In this document: in pieces, positions 17,719 to 24,945 of the stretch | Position numbering within the stretch: the stretch's first letter is position 1 | Layout of the letters: every line of letters starts with the position of its first letter | Notes under the pieces: model-generated | The model's database searches: none | What the model was told of the DNA's origin: nothing | The model's input: only the letters and a program-made list of their open reading frames with translations | Assembly: GCA_014803765.1 (NCBI GenBank) | Contig: JAAVBC010000017.1 | Coordinates: 62,001-126,000 of the forward strand | DNA length: 64,000 nt | Reading direction: 5' to 3' | DNA from: Bacteroides sp. | GTDB lineage: Bacteria > Bacteroidota > Bacteroidia > Bacteroidales > Muribaculaceae | Translations under genes and position numbers: made by a program

Positions 17719-17761
17719 CAAAGGTAAGCACATGGGGTGAGAAACACGAAATACCTTACAC
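17719..17761 (-). promoter_or_regulatory. promoter of the mobAB genes with shared operator
   Basis: On the minus strand GTGTAAGGTATTTC (17761 to 17748) is followed by TACCTTTG (17726 to 17719), the same element and spacing as ahead of parA. The transcript would begin about 50 bases before the oriT palindrome and run through it into mobA, so oriT lies within the leader. The remainder of 17762-17994 shows nothing else recognisable. Confidence 0.65.
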
Positions 17762-17994
17762 AAATGTTTCAATTGGCATTCTCCGGCTCTGTAATGGTAT
17801 AGAAACCGATATTTGGAATATTACGGAAGTATATCTATGAAATATATGCAACAAGAGGTGGATGATAAAGACGATTCCAGAGGTGTTTGATAGAGATGAG
17901 AAAAGTTAAAAAAAGGCGTAAATATAAAAAGACAATTCCTATATCTAATATGATAAAATAAAAAAATATTTTAAATATAAAAGCGGTAAAAATA

Positions 17995-18026
17995 TTTGTA
18001 TATATTAATGATTTTTAGTAACTTTG
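17995..18026 (+). promoter_or_regulatory. promoter of the small membrane protein gene
   Basis: TTTG (17995-17998) is followed after 20 bases by TAACTTTG (18019-18026), a near-perfect Bacteroidetes promoter. The predicted transcription start is about 15 bases before the ATG at 18049. It lacks the GTGTAAGGTATTT element of the other element promoters, so this unit is probably regulated separately. Confidence 0.65.
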
Positions 18027-18048
18027 GGAAAAGATAACAAATACTCTT

Positions 18049-18351
18049 ATGCTAATTCAATTCATATTTGCAATGGTATTTTTACTCATAGAGATAATAT
18101 TGACGCCAATAATGTTGTGCGTTCTGCTACTTCTTGAACTTGCTTTAAGAATAGTAAAAGGTATTTTGTATATAATACCTCCATTGGTAAAATATATTCT
18201 ATGGTCTGTGCGTATGGTTGTAAAATATATGGTTATAGGAATCTATATGTTAGTAAGATTTAGCCATAAACGTTATAAAATATATCAGGCGCAACGCGAG
18301 AAAGAGTGTTTGGAGTGTCATGCCGATAGTAAACTATTACCCTTGAAGTAA
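18049..18351 (+). CDS. small polytopic membrane protein, unknown function
   Basis: This 100-residue protein is almost wholly hydrophobic for its first 75 residues (MLIQFIFAMVFLLIEIILTP, then PIMLCVLLLLELALRIVKGI and a further segment). It ends in a basic, cysteine-containing tail, REKECLECHADSKLLPLK, with a CLECH motif. I recognise no family. It is transcribed away from the mob genes from a clear promoter (17995-18026) and is followed by a 54-residue ORF. Such small membrane proteins in conjugative elements sometimes act in entry exclusion or host membrane interaction, but nothing here proves that. Confidence 0.6.
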   Translation: MLIQFIFAMVFLLIEIILTPIMLCVLLLLELALRIVKGILYIIPPLVKYILWSVRMVVKYMVIGIYMLVRFSHKRYKIYQAQREKECLECHADSKLLPLK

Positions 18352-18384
18352 ACTACAATATAACCATAATATAATCGAAGCAAT

Positions 18385-18549
18385 ATGTTTAGTCTGCCGG
18401 CATTAATAATAAAGATTGATAAAATCTTCACAGAGCTGTTTGACCGAATCGGCAAAATGTTTAAGGAACTATATATAGTCTTTAAGGAATTCGGAAAGGA
18501 TGTGATAAAAGACGTAAGGGAAGGAATGGAGTATACAAAGACCCATTAA
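18385..18549 (+). CDS. 54-residue amphipathic helical protein
   Basis: The ATG at 18385 opens a 54-codon frame, MFSLPALIIKIDKIFTELFD and onwards, ending EYTKTH. Hydrophobic and charged residues alternate (KMFKELYIVFKEFGKDVIKD) in a clearly amphipathic helical pattern. It lies 33 bases after the small membrane protein gene and ahead of a terminator at 18585-18617, so the two probably form one transcript. The pattern is more ordered than expected from chance, but no homologue is known to me. Confidence 0.5.
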   Translation: MFSLPALIIKIDKIFTELFDRIGKMFKELYIVFKEFGKDVIKDVREGMEYTKTH

Positions 18550-18584
18550 CCGATTTTACTGATTCGTAATATCGAATTGTATAG

Positions 18585-18617
18585 CCTGATGCCGTTTGGT
18601 GTCAGGTTAATTTTTTA
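18585..18617 (+). terminator. intrinsic terminator
   Basis: CCTGATGCC and GGTGTCAGG form a 9-bp stem with two G-U pairs around a GTTT loop, followed by TTAATTTTTT. It ends the short plus-strand unit 18049-18549. Confidence 0.65.
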
Positions 18618-18687
18618 TAAGACCCGTTATGTCCAGTAGTATTTTGCCATAGCTTCTTGCGTTCTATAGATTTATAGACTTGTCACG

Positions 18688-18765
18688 AAATTAGACGCGA
18701 AATTAGACGCGAAATGTAAAGTAATGTTAAAATTAGACGCGAGATTAGACGCGAAATTAGACTCT
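18688..18765. repeat. array of 12-bp direct repeats (iteron-like)
   Basis: AAATTAGACGCG occurs in two blocks: two exact tandem copies at 18688-18711, then at 18730 an exact copy, a copy with one change (AGATTAGACGCG) and a partial copy ending at 18765. The period is 12 bp within blocks, and the blocks are 30 bp apart start to start. Such phased repeats are typical binding arrays for a replication initiator, partition protein or integrase/excisionase accessory factor. No such gene adjoins it apart from the 35-codon ORF at 18808. Confidence 0.75.
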
Positions 18766-18807
18766 TTTTCCCTATAGTTGATTAATGATTTTGATGACTT
18801 AAAGAGT

Positions 18808-18915
18808 ATGGCAGAATCTAAAAAGCGAAGTATAGACCAATTTGAAGAAAGTTTAAGTTTTAATTCTTATTTTGGGGTTAATGAGAATGAAAGTAGCTCT
18901 CTTGATTTTCCTTAA
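18808..18915 (+). CDS. 35-residue ORF next to the repeat array
   Basis: The frame reads MAESKKRSIDQFEESLSFNS and ends SSSLDFP, a hydrophilic, serine-rich sequence. It begins 42 bases after the iteron-like array and no other long frame exists until 19302. It may be a true short protein, or the first codons of a truncated regulatory or replication gene whose remainder was deleted. Evidence is weak: only the ATG, the length and the position. Confidence 0.25.
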   Translation: MAESKKRSIDQFEESLSFNSYFGVNENESSSLDFP

Positions 18916-19063
18916 TGGAACATTACACGCATGACTTTTGGTATGGAAATTGATGCATTGTCAGCATTCACATTTTCTAAATTCCATTGATGTCTCAATA
19001 TTCATGGGAGTATTTTTGTAAATTATTGAATATCAATAGTGAATTTATTATATAGTGGAATCC

Positions 19064-19096
19064 GAGTGGGATGTCGCGTTGAGCGACATCCCACTC
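19064..19096. terminator. strong bidirectional hairpin terminator
   Basis: GAGTGGGATGTCGC and GCGACATCCCACTC form a perfect 14-bp stem around GTTGA. A TCATTTT tract follows on the plus side and AT-rich DNA follows on the other. It could end transcripts from either direction, including any from the short ORF at 18808 or from the decayed integrase gene. Confidence 0.6.
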
Positions 19097-19209
19097 TCAT
19101 TTTCAACAAGTTAAGTTTGGCAATATTCTGTATTTTAGATACTTGTGGGAGACTTTGAATAGGACATTAGGAGAATTAACGTGTCTTAAAGAGTCTTAAA
19201 ACGAAGCGA

Positions 19210-19287
19210 TTTTGGGGACCCCGGGTCCCAAATTTTAAGTAGAAAATCGAATTTTGGGGACCCTTTTTGGGACCCTTTTGGGACCCC
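19210..19287. repeat. TTTTGGGACCC repeats beside the integrase remnant
   Basis: TTTTGGGGACCCC occurs once at 19210-19222, where it is part of a near palindrome with GGGTCCCAAA (19211-19232). It then occurs three times in tandem at 19252-19287 with a period of 11-12 bp. The repeats follow directly after the 3' end of the integrase remnant (minus strand), the usual place of an attachment site. They may be integrase arm sites or traces of repeated recombination. Confidence 0.55.
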
Positions 19288-19301
19288 AAGAACACGACTC
19301 A

Positions 19302-19448
19302 TTAAAGTTCATCAAATTTGCCCATTTCGGACCTTCGCATATCATCAGCTATATCCATGTAAGGTTTCATAGCCGAAATATCGGAATGTCCGGTCCATTT
19401 CATTACAATATGCAGAGGTATCAGAAATCCATGTATATGACAATTCGC
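19302..19448 (-). pseudogene. tyrosine integrase, C-terminal remnant
   Basis: The minus strand encodes HGFLIPLHIVMKWTGHSDIS and then AMKPYMDIADDMRRSEMGKF, ending FDEL with a TAA stop. This is the C-terminal end of CTnDOT-type tyrosine recombinases, including the HSD motif and the MKPY catalytic tyrosine. Upstream the frame meets a TGA (19449-19451), and the catalytic Arg-His boxes are absent from the following DNA, so only about 49 codons remain. The element has therefore lost its integrase at this end, by deletion or rearrangement. Confidence 0.8.
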
Positions 19449-19563
19449 TCACCGATATTCTTTCTTACATTAATCTTGTGTGGTTGGGTAAAGGGAATTA
19501 TATGGAAATCACTGCAAAGAAAAAATTCCGCGAAAATTCCGCTATTTCCGCAACCGAAGGCAT

Positions 19564-20086
19564 AAGGGGCGAAGCCCCTTGCCGATTCCGCGCGAACAAT
19601 ATTCTTTACAATTCCAATTCATGCCCCTGATGCTGATAAAATTTTGTGGTCTTATAATATGATTGGGGGATAGGAATGGAGATGTAGAAAGCGGTCTCGT
19701 AATCTGATACTGTATTATCCAACCTGCGTGAGCGGGTTGCTTAACTGCTGTATCAGTGCTCAGTAGTTGTTGGCATTGAGGTTTCCGGTTAGGCAACCCG
19801 CTTCCGCGGGTTGGTGAGCTTTGATTGGTTCTGAGGTCCGGGGGTATCAGCGCTACGCGCTTCAACCCCCGGTTTCCGGTTAGGCAACCCGCTTCCGCGG
19901 GTTGGTGACGCTGGGAGTCGGGGCACAGCCCCTCGCGTCAATGCTTCGCTTTCGGAGTTTGCTACGGCCGGGAGTCGGGGCACAGCCCCTCGCGTCAACG
20001 CTTCGCTTCCGGAGTTTGCGGGATGGAGTGGGAGTAAATTTGCGGGATGAAGTGGGGGTAAATTTGCGGGATGAAGTGGGGGTAAA
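19564..20086. repeat. hairpin-rich intergenic repeat cluster
   Basis: This gene-free stretch holds several repeats. AAGGGGC-GAA-GCCCCTT is at 19564-19580. CAACCTGC-GTGA-GCGGGTTG is at 19720-19739. An exact 38-bp duplicate at 19780-19817 and 19871-19908 contains CAACCCGC-TTCC-GCGGGTTG. A larger hairpin, CCGGGGGT/ACCCCCGG, is at 19838-19872. A near-identical 50-bp duplicate lies at 19913-19962 and 19970-20019. Three tandem 24-bp copies start at 20015, 20039 and 20063. Frames crossing it give repetitive peptides with no coding character. It marks the border between the element and the chromosome. Confidence 0.8.
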
Positions 20087-20090
20087 AAGG

Positions 20091-20122
20091 GGAGGAGCAT
20101 CAACTGATGTTGATGCTCCTCC
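20091..20122 (-). terminator. terminator of the surface protein gene
   Basis: GGAGGAGCATCAA and TTGATGCTCCTCC form a perfect 13-bp stem around a 6-nt loop. On the minus strand it is followed by a short run of T (CCCCTTTTTA). It lies about 60 bases after the stop of the gene at 20185-22209. Confidence 0.75.
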
Positions 20123-20184
20123 GGGTTGGGGTTCGTTTGCCTTGGGGCAAACGATGGGGGGTATTTCTATTTTTGTAGGATTCC

Positions 20185-22209
20185 TTAGAGGACTACTTTA
20201 GTGGCTACGCCGTTGGCAACCTTGATGTAGATGCCTTTTTCGGGGTTTGCTACCTTGACACCCTGGAGTGTGTAGTAGTCTGCTTCTTCTGCAACTTCCA
20301 CAGCGTCAATGCCTGTTGACTGACCCTTCTTGACATTGAGAATAAGCATTGTGGGCTCTTCGGCTTCTTCACCTTTTGCGTAAGAGAATGCACACTGGTA
20401 GGTGCCGGGCTGGATGCCGGAGAGTGTGTTGTTCTCAAGTTTTACGAATCCGCCGTCTACGAGATCCTGAGCGGGTATGCGACGAGCTGAAGCGGACTCG
20501 AGATCCATCGGGTAGCTGAGGAAGTAGATTGCATCGTACCCTTCGGGGAGGAGGAACTTCATTGAAGCTGTATCGTCTGAGCCTGTCTCAACATTCAGAA
20601 TATAATATGAGTAATCGCTAAGGTCGGGATCTGCTTCAAATAACGTGCCTTCGATAGTCTTGTCGTTGTTGATTACTGCAATGCCTGAGGTTGTGGCTTG
20701 CTGAGTGAATATTGTGAATGAACCATTGACAGCTACTGACTTTCCATCAACAAATATTGCAGCTGCGGGAGCGCTGAAGGTGTATTCGCCGGGAATGTTG
20801 ATAGCGGGGACGATATCTATGATTACTTTATTGCCTTCGGCAGTGGGGCGGAAGTCGTATTCTACGATTCCGGAAAGGATTGTCAGCCATTCTGATTTGC
20901 CGACAGATGCAGTTGTGCCTTCGGGGAAAGTGAATGTAAGATTGCTGACGCTTGTCAGTTCTTCATCAGCTGCGGGAGAGACTGTATAGCTCATGGGCTC
21001 ACCTTCTACAATCCAAGGACCGAACTTAAGTTCAGAAGAGTAAAGTTGCTTCACGCCGTCGGGACCCTGCATGTTGATGGAGTTCTTGGGTAGAACAAAG
21101 TAATATTTGCCGGGTGCCAGATTGAGGGTCTTGTTCTCTTCGCCTGAGAGATAGAAGTAGAGGTCGTTGGTCTCAGAGTCTCTCTGCATAGAGAATGTTT
21201 TGTTGTGTTTTGTCAGTGTGCCGTCGGGATTCTCAATGTAGAGGCTCGGTTTGGGCATACCGTAAGCGGAGGGGGTGTAACCTTCGGGAGCAGAGATCTG
21301 GAAGTATTTATTAGTGTAGACAGTGTAGTCACCCCATGTGTTGTGGACAACTTCTTCCTGTGAATAATAGGGGAGAATATCTTTGACGGTCGCGGGATCC
21401 GGATAGATCTGGAAGCCATCGATTGCCTGGGCGCTGAAGTAGTAGCGGATCATTGTTTCCGGGATTACCTGAGTGCCGTCGGTGGGAGTCTGATAACGGA
21501 AGATACCTGACATGATATTCACGTCAACAATACCTGTGGACTTGAAAGGCTCGAATGAGATTGTTGCCACATTGCCGTCGATAGTCACTTCTTTCGGTTC
21601 TACGACAATTGACGATGAGTCATTGTTGGGATCAGAGACGAGGTAAAAGATACCGGTTTGAGATGTCTGGTCGCTTTTGGGATTATAGGAAAGGCGAGTT
21701 GCGCCCTCAAAAGTCACCTTGATAGTGGAAAGTTCCTGAATGTTGGCATTCTGTTCGGGTTCATAAGTGATTTTCGAGCGGCTTCCTTCGATTGTGTAAT
21801 GATATTCCAACTGGGAGTTGGGTTCTCCGGCTACAGTAAAGAAATTGTAGGGAATAATAACAGTGTATTCTCCCGGTTCTCTTGCAGGGGAGTTGAAAGA
21901 ATCAAAGAATGTGATGTGGGGGGTGCCTACTTCACCTTTGTCCATTCCGCTGATGCAATTCACCATTCTGACATTTGAAGCGGGAATAGATCTGATGGGC
22001 ACACCATCCTTTATCAGTGTTGCGAAGCCTTCGCAGAGGCGGTTGATTGTGCCTGTGCAGTTGACTTCGATACTTGCTAAACCTGCGGGAGCCTGATCCA
22101 CGAGGTCGAGCTTACCTTCACCGGGTATTGAGGAGTAGGCGTTGGCAGCATAAGCGGAGAAACCTCCTGCGATGACTGCGAGACCTAAAGTGAGTAGATT
22201 TTTCTTCAT
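20185..22209 (-). CDS. large secreted protein with Ig-like repeats and T9SS-like tail
   Basis: This 674-residue protein starts with a signal peptide (MKKNLLTLGLAVIAGGFSAYAA). Several related segments of about 110-150 residues recur, each ending in a GEYTVIIPYNFF / GKYYFVLPKNSI / GEYTFSAPAAAI strand pair, suggesting tandem Ig-like beta-sandwich domains. The C-terminus (YYTLQGVKVANPEKGIYIKV to TKVVL) resembles the type IX secretion sorting domains of Bacteroidales, so the protein is probably exported to the surface. I see no enzymatic motif. It is monocistronic with its own terminator. The precise family is unknown; an adhesin or glycan-binding role is only a guess. Confidence 0.75.
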   Translation of the reverse strand: MKKNLLTLGLAVIAGGFSAYAANAYSSIPGEGKLDLVDQAPAGLASIEVNCTGTINRLCEGFATLIKDGVPIRSIPASNVRMVNCISGMDKGEVGTPHITFFDSFNSPAREPGEYTVIIPYNFFTVAGEPNSQLEYHYTIEGSRSKITYEPEQNANIQELSTIKVTFEGATRLSYNPKSDQTSQTGIFYLVSDPNNDSSSIVVEPKEVTIDGNVATISFEPFKSTGIVDVNIMSGIFRYQTPTDGTQVIPETMIRYYFSAQAIDGFQIYPDPATVKDILPYYSQEEVVHNTWGDYTVYTNKYFQISAPEGYTPSAYGMPKPSLYIENPDGTLTKHNKTFSMQRDSETNDLYFYLSGEENKTLNLAPGKYYFVLPKNSINMQGPDGVKQLYSSELKFGPWIVEGEPMSYTVSPAADEELTSVSNLTFTFPEGTTASVGKSEWLTILSGIVEYDFRPTAEGNKVIIDIVPAINIPGEYTFSAPAAAIFVDGKSVAVNGSFTIFTQQATTSGIAVINNDKTIEGTLFEADPDLSDYSYYILNVETGSDDTASMKFLLPEGYDAIYFLSYPMDLESASARRIPAQDLVDGGFVKLENNTLSGIQPGTYQCAFSYAKGEEAEEPTMLILNVKKGQSTGIDAVEVAEEADYYTLQGVKVANPEKGIYIKVANGVATKVVL

Positions 22210-22373
22210 CTCGTAATAATTTGGTTGTTAAAAAATCAATTTATCTATTTTGTGGTTTTTATAACTCTGTAAAGTATATCGGTATGAATAATAAGGATAG
22301 GACTTTATTCTTATATCCATTTCACAAAGTTAAACTAATTTTTTTTAAATGCAAATAATATTTTAAATTTTGA

Positions 22374-22394
22374 TTAATTTTCATTACTTACTTA
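22374..22394 (-). repeat. 21-base intergenic motif, copy 1
   Basis: On the minus strand this reads TAAGTAAGTAATGAAAATTA plus a final A, identical over 21 bases to 43952-43972 and nearly so to 39731-39750. It lies between the terminator of the AlkD-like gene and the start of the surface protein gene. TAAGTAAGTAA contains a stop codon in all three frames. Function unknown. Confidence 0.5.
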
Positions 22395-22396
22395 AC

Positions 22397-22434
22397 AAAA
22401 GCAGGAACGCATTAAAATATGCGTTCCTGCTTTT
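22397..22434 (-). terminator. terminator of the DPP III / AlkD-like unit
   Basis: AAAAGCAGGAACGCAT and ATGCGTTCCTGCTTTT make a 16-bp perfect stem with a 6-nt loop. It follows the stop at 22459 on the minus strand and ends that transcript. A run of nine G (22439-22447) lies between. Confidence 0.75.
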
Positions 22435-22458
22435 CTCGGGGGGGGGGAATGGGATGGG

Positions 22459-22890
22459 TTACTCAAGGTTTCTTCGGAGTGCCTCGGTGATGTAGGAGGC
22501 GGGGTATTTGCTGCAGAGGGTATCCAGAAGTTGAGGTGCGAAGTGGAGCTTCCGGAGGAGAAAGAATGAAAGGATGTCTGCTTCTTCCCGATTCATTACG
22601 GATATTGCCATTTCAAGTGCTTTCTCGTAATCCATCTCTTCTATCGGATATACTCTGCAGGCAAGAAGTCTGGATTCTCTGACAGCAGTATCATTCCAAA
22701 GAGCTTCTGAAAGCTCCTTGGAATGAATAACGTTGCGTGAAATCTCCGCAATTTGTGGTAATTGCAAGCCGAAGATAATCTTATGGGGAGTTCCAGCTGC
22801 TCGGAGTGTATCGGCAACTATTCCGTTACGATATGCCATAAACTGATGTTTGATGCCCCGGATCTCTTCGTTGATTTGTTCTGCTGACAT
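22459..22890 (-). CDS. AlkD-like DNA alkylation repair (HEAT-like) protein
   Basis: This 143-residue protein contains LPQIAEISRNVIHS, SEALWNDTAVRESRLLACRV and a run of short helices, resembling the HEAT-like repeats of AlkD-type DNA glycosylases. Family members are usually about 220-240 residues, so this is a short version lacking much of the C-terminal half, and I cannot confirm catalytic residues. It starts 7 bases after the DPP III stop and is presumably cotranscribed. It could also be a helical-repeat protein without glycosylase activity. Confidence 0.5.
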   Translation of the reverse strand: MSAEQINEEIRGIKHQFMAYRNGIVADTLRAAGTPHKIIFGLQLPQIAEISRNVIHSKELSEALWNDTAVRESRLLACRVYPIEEMDYEKALEMAISVMNREEADILSFFLLRKLHFAPQLLDTLCSKYPASYITEALRRNLE

Positions 22891-22897
22891 GATGCAA

Positions 22898-24916
22898 TCA
22901 TAGATTCGAATTATCGCGGCTCAGGCGTAGCATCTGCTCGGGATAGCTCTCGGTGTAATCCAGAGTTACATCAATTACTTCCCCCTTGTCATCCTTCACA
23001 AGATTGTAGACCGGATTAATGAATCCGCGATAGGGGGGAATATTGAGTTTAGCATATCTTTCCAACACCTCCTTATGGAGTTTCGGATCAATCTTCACTG
23101 CATATTTCTGCACGAGAGCGTTGCCCGCTTCATAGTCTCCTTCACTCTTTATACGCTGTATTTCCGCAAGGAGATCTCCGATGAGAGAGCGCATCTTCTT
23201 ATAGTCATTGATCTTGACATAAGTTTTGCCATTCTTCTTCACGAGTTCCATGACTTTATCCTTCTTTCCCTTTTCGAGAACCCATTTAGCGATTAGCTGA
23301 CGATTACGCATGTGGGCTTCCTCTACATCCTTACCGGGTTCAATGCGGTTAAGCTGCGTCATCAATCCGTTGAGCATATACTTATAATACTCCGCTTTGT
23401 AGGCATCGGGGTTATCAAGCACTCCGAGTTCCAGGAGTTTGGCATCGGGGAGATAATAGAGGGCGAAGAGGTCGGCGCGAGCTTCCTCAAGAGTGGCTCC
23501 GTGTTCTTTCAGTGCATCCTGGTCAACGCCGGGATTGAGTCTGCCGGAAGCATGTCCGAGACATTCGTGAAGGTCAGTATGGAGCATATCCGTAATGTAA
23601 AGATATTTATCCATGATATCAATAGTCGGCTGATCAATGACGAACTCCTCATTGAATCCATTTCCGATTGAAGCCAAAGCATAAGCTTCAGTGATATTCT
23701 CAAGCGTCACGGATTTAGAGCCGTGGGCTGCGCGAATCCAGTTGGCGTTAGGGAGATTGATGCCAATGGCAGTAGAGGGGAAGGCATCACCTGCAAGGTA
23801 AGAGGCAGTGATGACTTTTGCAGACACGCCCTTTACTTCCGGTTTGCGGAAAGCAGGGTTGACGGGAGAATGATCCTCAAACCATTGAGCGTTGCCTGAA
23901 ATAGCTTCAGTGCGGGCGGACGCTTCGCGATTTTTGAAGTTGACGTAGGATTCCCAAGAACCGGTCATTCCCAACGGATCGTTGTAAGATTCGATGAATC
24001 CATTGACAAAGTCTACATCAGAATTAGTGTCCTCGCTCCATAGAATAGAATACTCATCGAAGAGACGGAGGTCGCCAGTGACATAATAATCAATCAGCTT
24101 GGTGATATAGTCTTTCTGAGCGTCATTTTCAGCAACACCTTTAGCCATATCGAGCCAATAGATGATTTTTGCAATGGCGGGTCCATAGAGTCCATTGAGA
24201 TGATAGACTTCCTCCTGAATCTTTCCATCCTTTTTGACAAGGCGGGAGTTCAGACCATAGGAAATCGGGGTCGCATCATTAGGATCCTTCAGCGCATTGT
24301 AGTAATCTTCCACCTCTTTTTGAGTCACACCCTCGTATAGATTGCCGGAGGAGGCAAGAACTACGTCTGTCGAGCTATCCTGACTCACTTTCTTCGGCAT
24401 AAACTCCGGATCAAACACGACTTTCATGAGGATCTCCTTCACCTCCGGAGCGCTCATGCCTTCGATGGAGGGAAGAGCTGAAGAGGGAATCAGATCATAT
24501 TGCGATTCGAAAAACTCACGCGAGAATTCCGGAGAGAACTTATCGTTGGAATAATGATGATATACACCATTGCCAAACCACACCTGCTTGATATATTTCT
24601 CAAATGCTTTAAAATCTTTTGAGTTTCTATCGAGATCCGGATTGGTGTATATATACTCCAGGACAGTTCGCAGGGGAAGATTATATTTGCCATTCTGATC
24701 CCAGATTATGTCTCTGCCTGCTTCGCCCGCACGGGTGAGATAATAGGTCAGCATTTTCTGACGGAGAGAAAGGTCGTTGAACGCCGGGACTTCATAGCGG
24801 AGCACTTCTATATCCGCGAACTCATCAACATGATAATTGAAATTCTTGTTTTCGGCAGCCTGAAGCTGAATAGTCAGCAATTGGGCGATTGCGATGCCGG
24901 AAAGGATCTTTTTCAT
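22898..24916 (-). CDS. dipeptidyl-peptidase III (M49 metallopeptidase)
   Basis: This 672-residue protein carries HECLGH at about residues 450-455, the zinc motif HExxGH unique to family M49, followed by LEEARADLFALYYLPD, which supplies the third zinc ligand. Length and motif match the Bacteroides thetaiotaomicron enzyme, which removes dipeptides from peptide N-termini. An N-terminal hydrophobic stretch (LSGIAIAQLLTIQLQAAENK) looks like a signal peptide, suggesting periplasmic location. The AlkD-like gene follows closely; the methyltransferase gene upstream is 29 bases away. Confidence 0.92.
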   Translation of the reverse strand: MKKILSGIAIAQLLTIQLQAAENKNFNYHVDEFADIEVLRYEVPAFNDLSLRQKMLTYYLTRAGEAGRDIIWDQNGKYNLPLRTVLEYIYTNPDLDRNSKDFKAFEKYIKQVWFGNGVYHHYSNDKFSPEFSREFFESQYDLIPSSALPSIEGMSAPEVKEILMKVVFDPEFMPKKVSQDSSTDVVLASSGNLYEGVTQKEVEDYYNALKDPNDATPISYGLNSRLVKKDGKIQEEVYHLNGLYGPAIAKIIYWLDMAKGVAENDAQKDYITKLIDYYVTGDLRLFDEYSILWSEDTNSDVDFVNGFIESYNDPLGMTGSWESYVNFKNREASARTEAISGNAQWFEDHSPVNPAFRKPEVKGVSAKVITASYLAGDAFPSTAIGINLPNANWIRAAHGSKSVTLENITEAYALASIGNGFNEEFVIDQPTIDIMDKYLYITDMLHTDLHECLGHASGRLNPGVDQDALKEHGATLEEARADLFALYYLPDAKLLELGVLDNPDAYKAEYYKYMLNGLMTQLNRIEPGKDVEEAHMRNRQLIAKWVLEKGKKDKVMELVKKNGKTYVKINDYKKMRSLIGDLLAEIQRIKSEGDYEAGNALVQKYAVKIDPKLHKEVLERYAKLNIPPYRGFINPVYNLVKDDKGEVIDVTLDYTESYPEQMLRLSRDNSNL

Positions 24917-24945
24917 TTTGAGTAAGGTTATTTAAGAGAATATGG

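Noticed and set aside
17550..17747. N-terminal extension of MobA up to 17747
   Set aside because: It would translate the oriT palindrome and the promoter; the basic DNA-binding start MPNPTRDRRVWIRF at 17549 fits the family.
20015..20086. Three evenly spaced repeats that could suggest a CRISPR array
   Set aside because: The 24-bp units are directly tandem with no variable spacers, and no cas gene is near.
19542..20201. Long frames on both strands with peptides such as repeated SEALTRGAVPRLPA or GVGAQPLASMLRFRSL
   Set aside because: They are translations of the duplicated hairpin DNA, repeat exactly with it, overlap each other on both strands and have no start context; no real protein is supported.
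22439..22447. Run of nine G as a possible phase-variation tract
   Set aside because: It lies between the stop of the AlkD-like gene and its terminator, so slippage there would not alter a reading frame or a promoter spacer.
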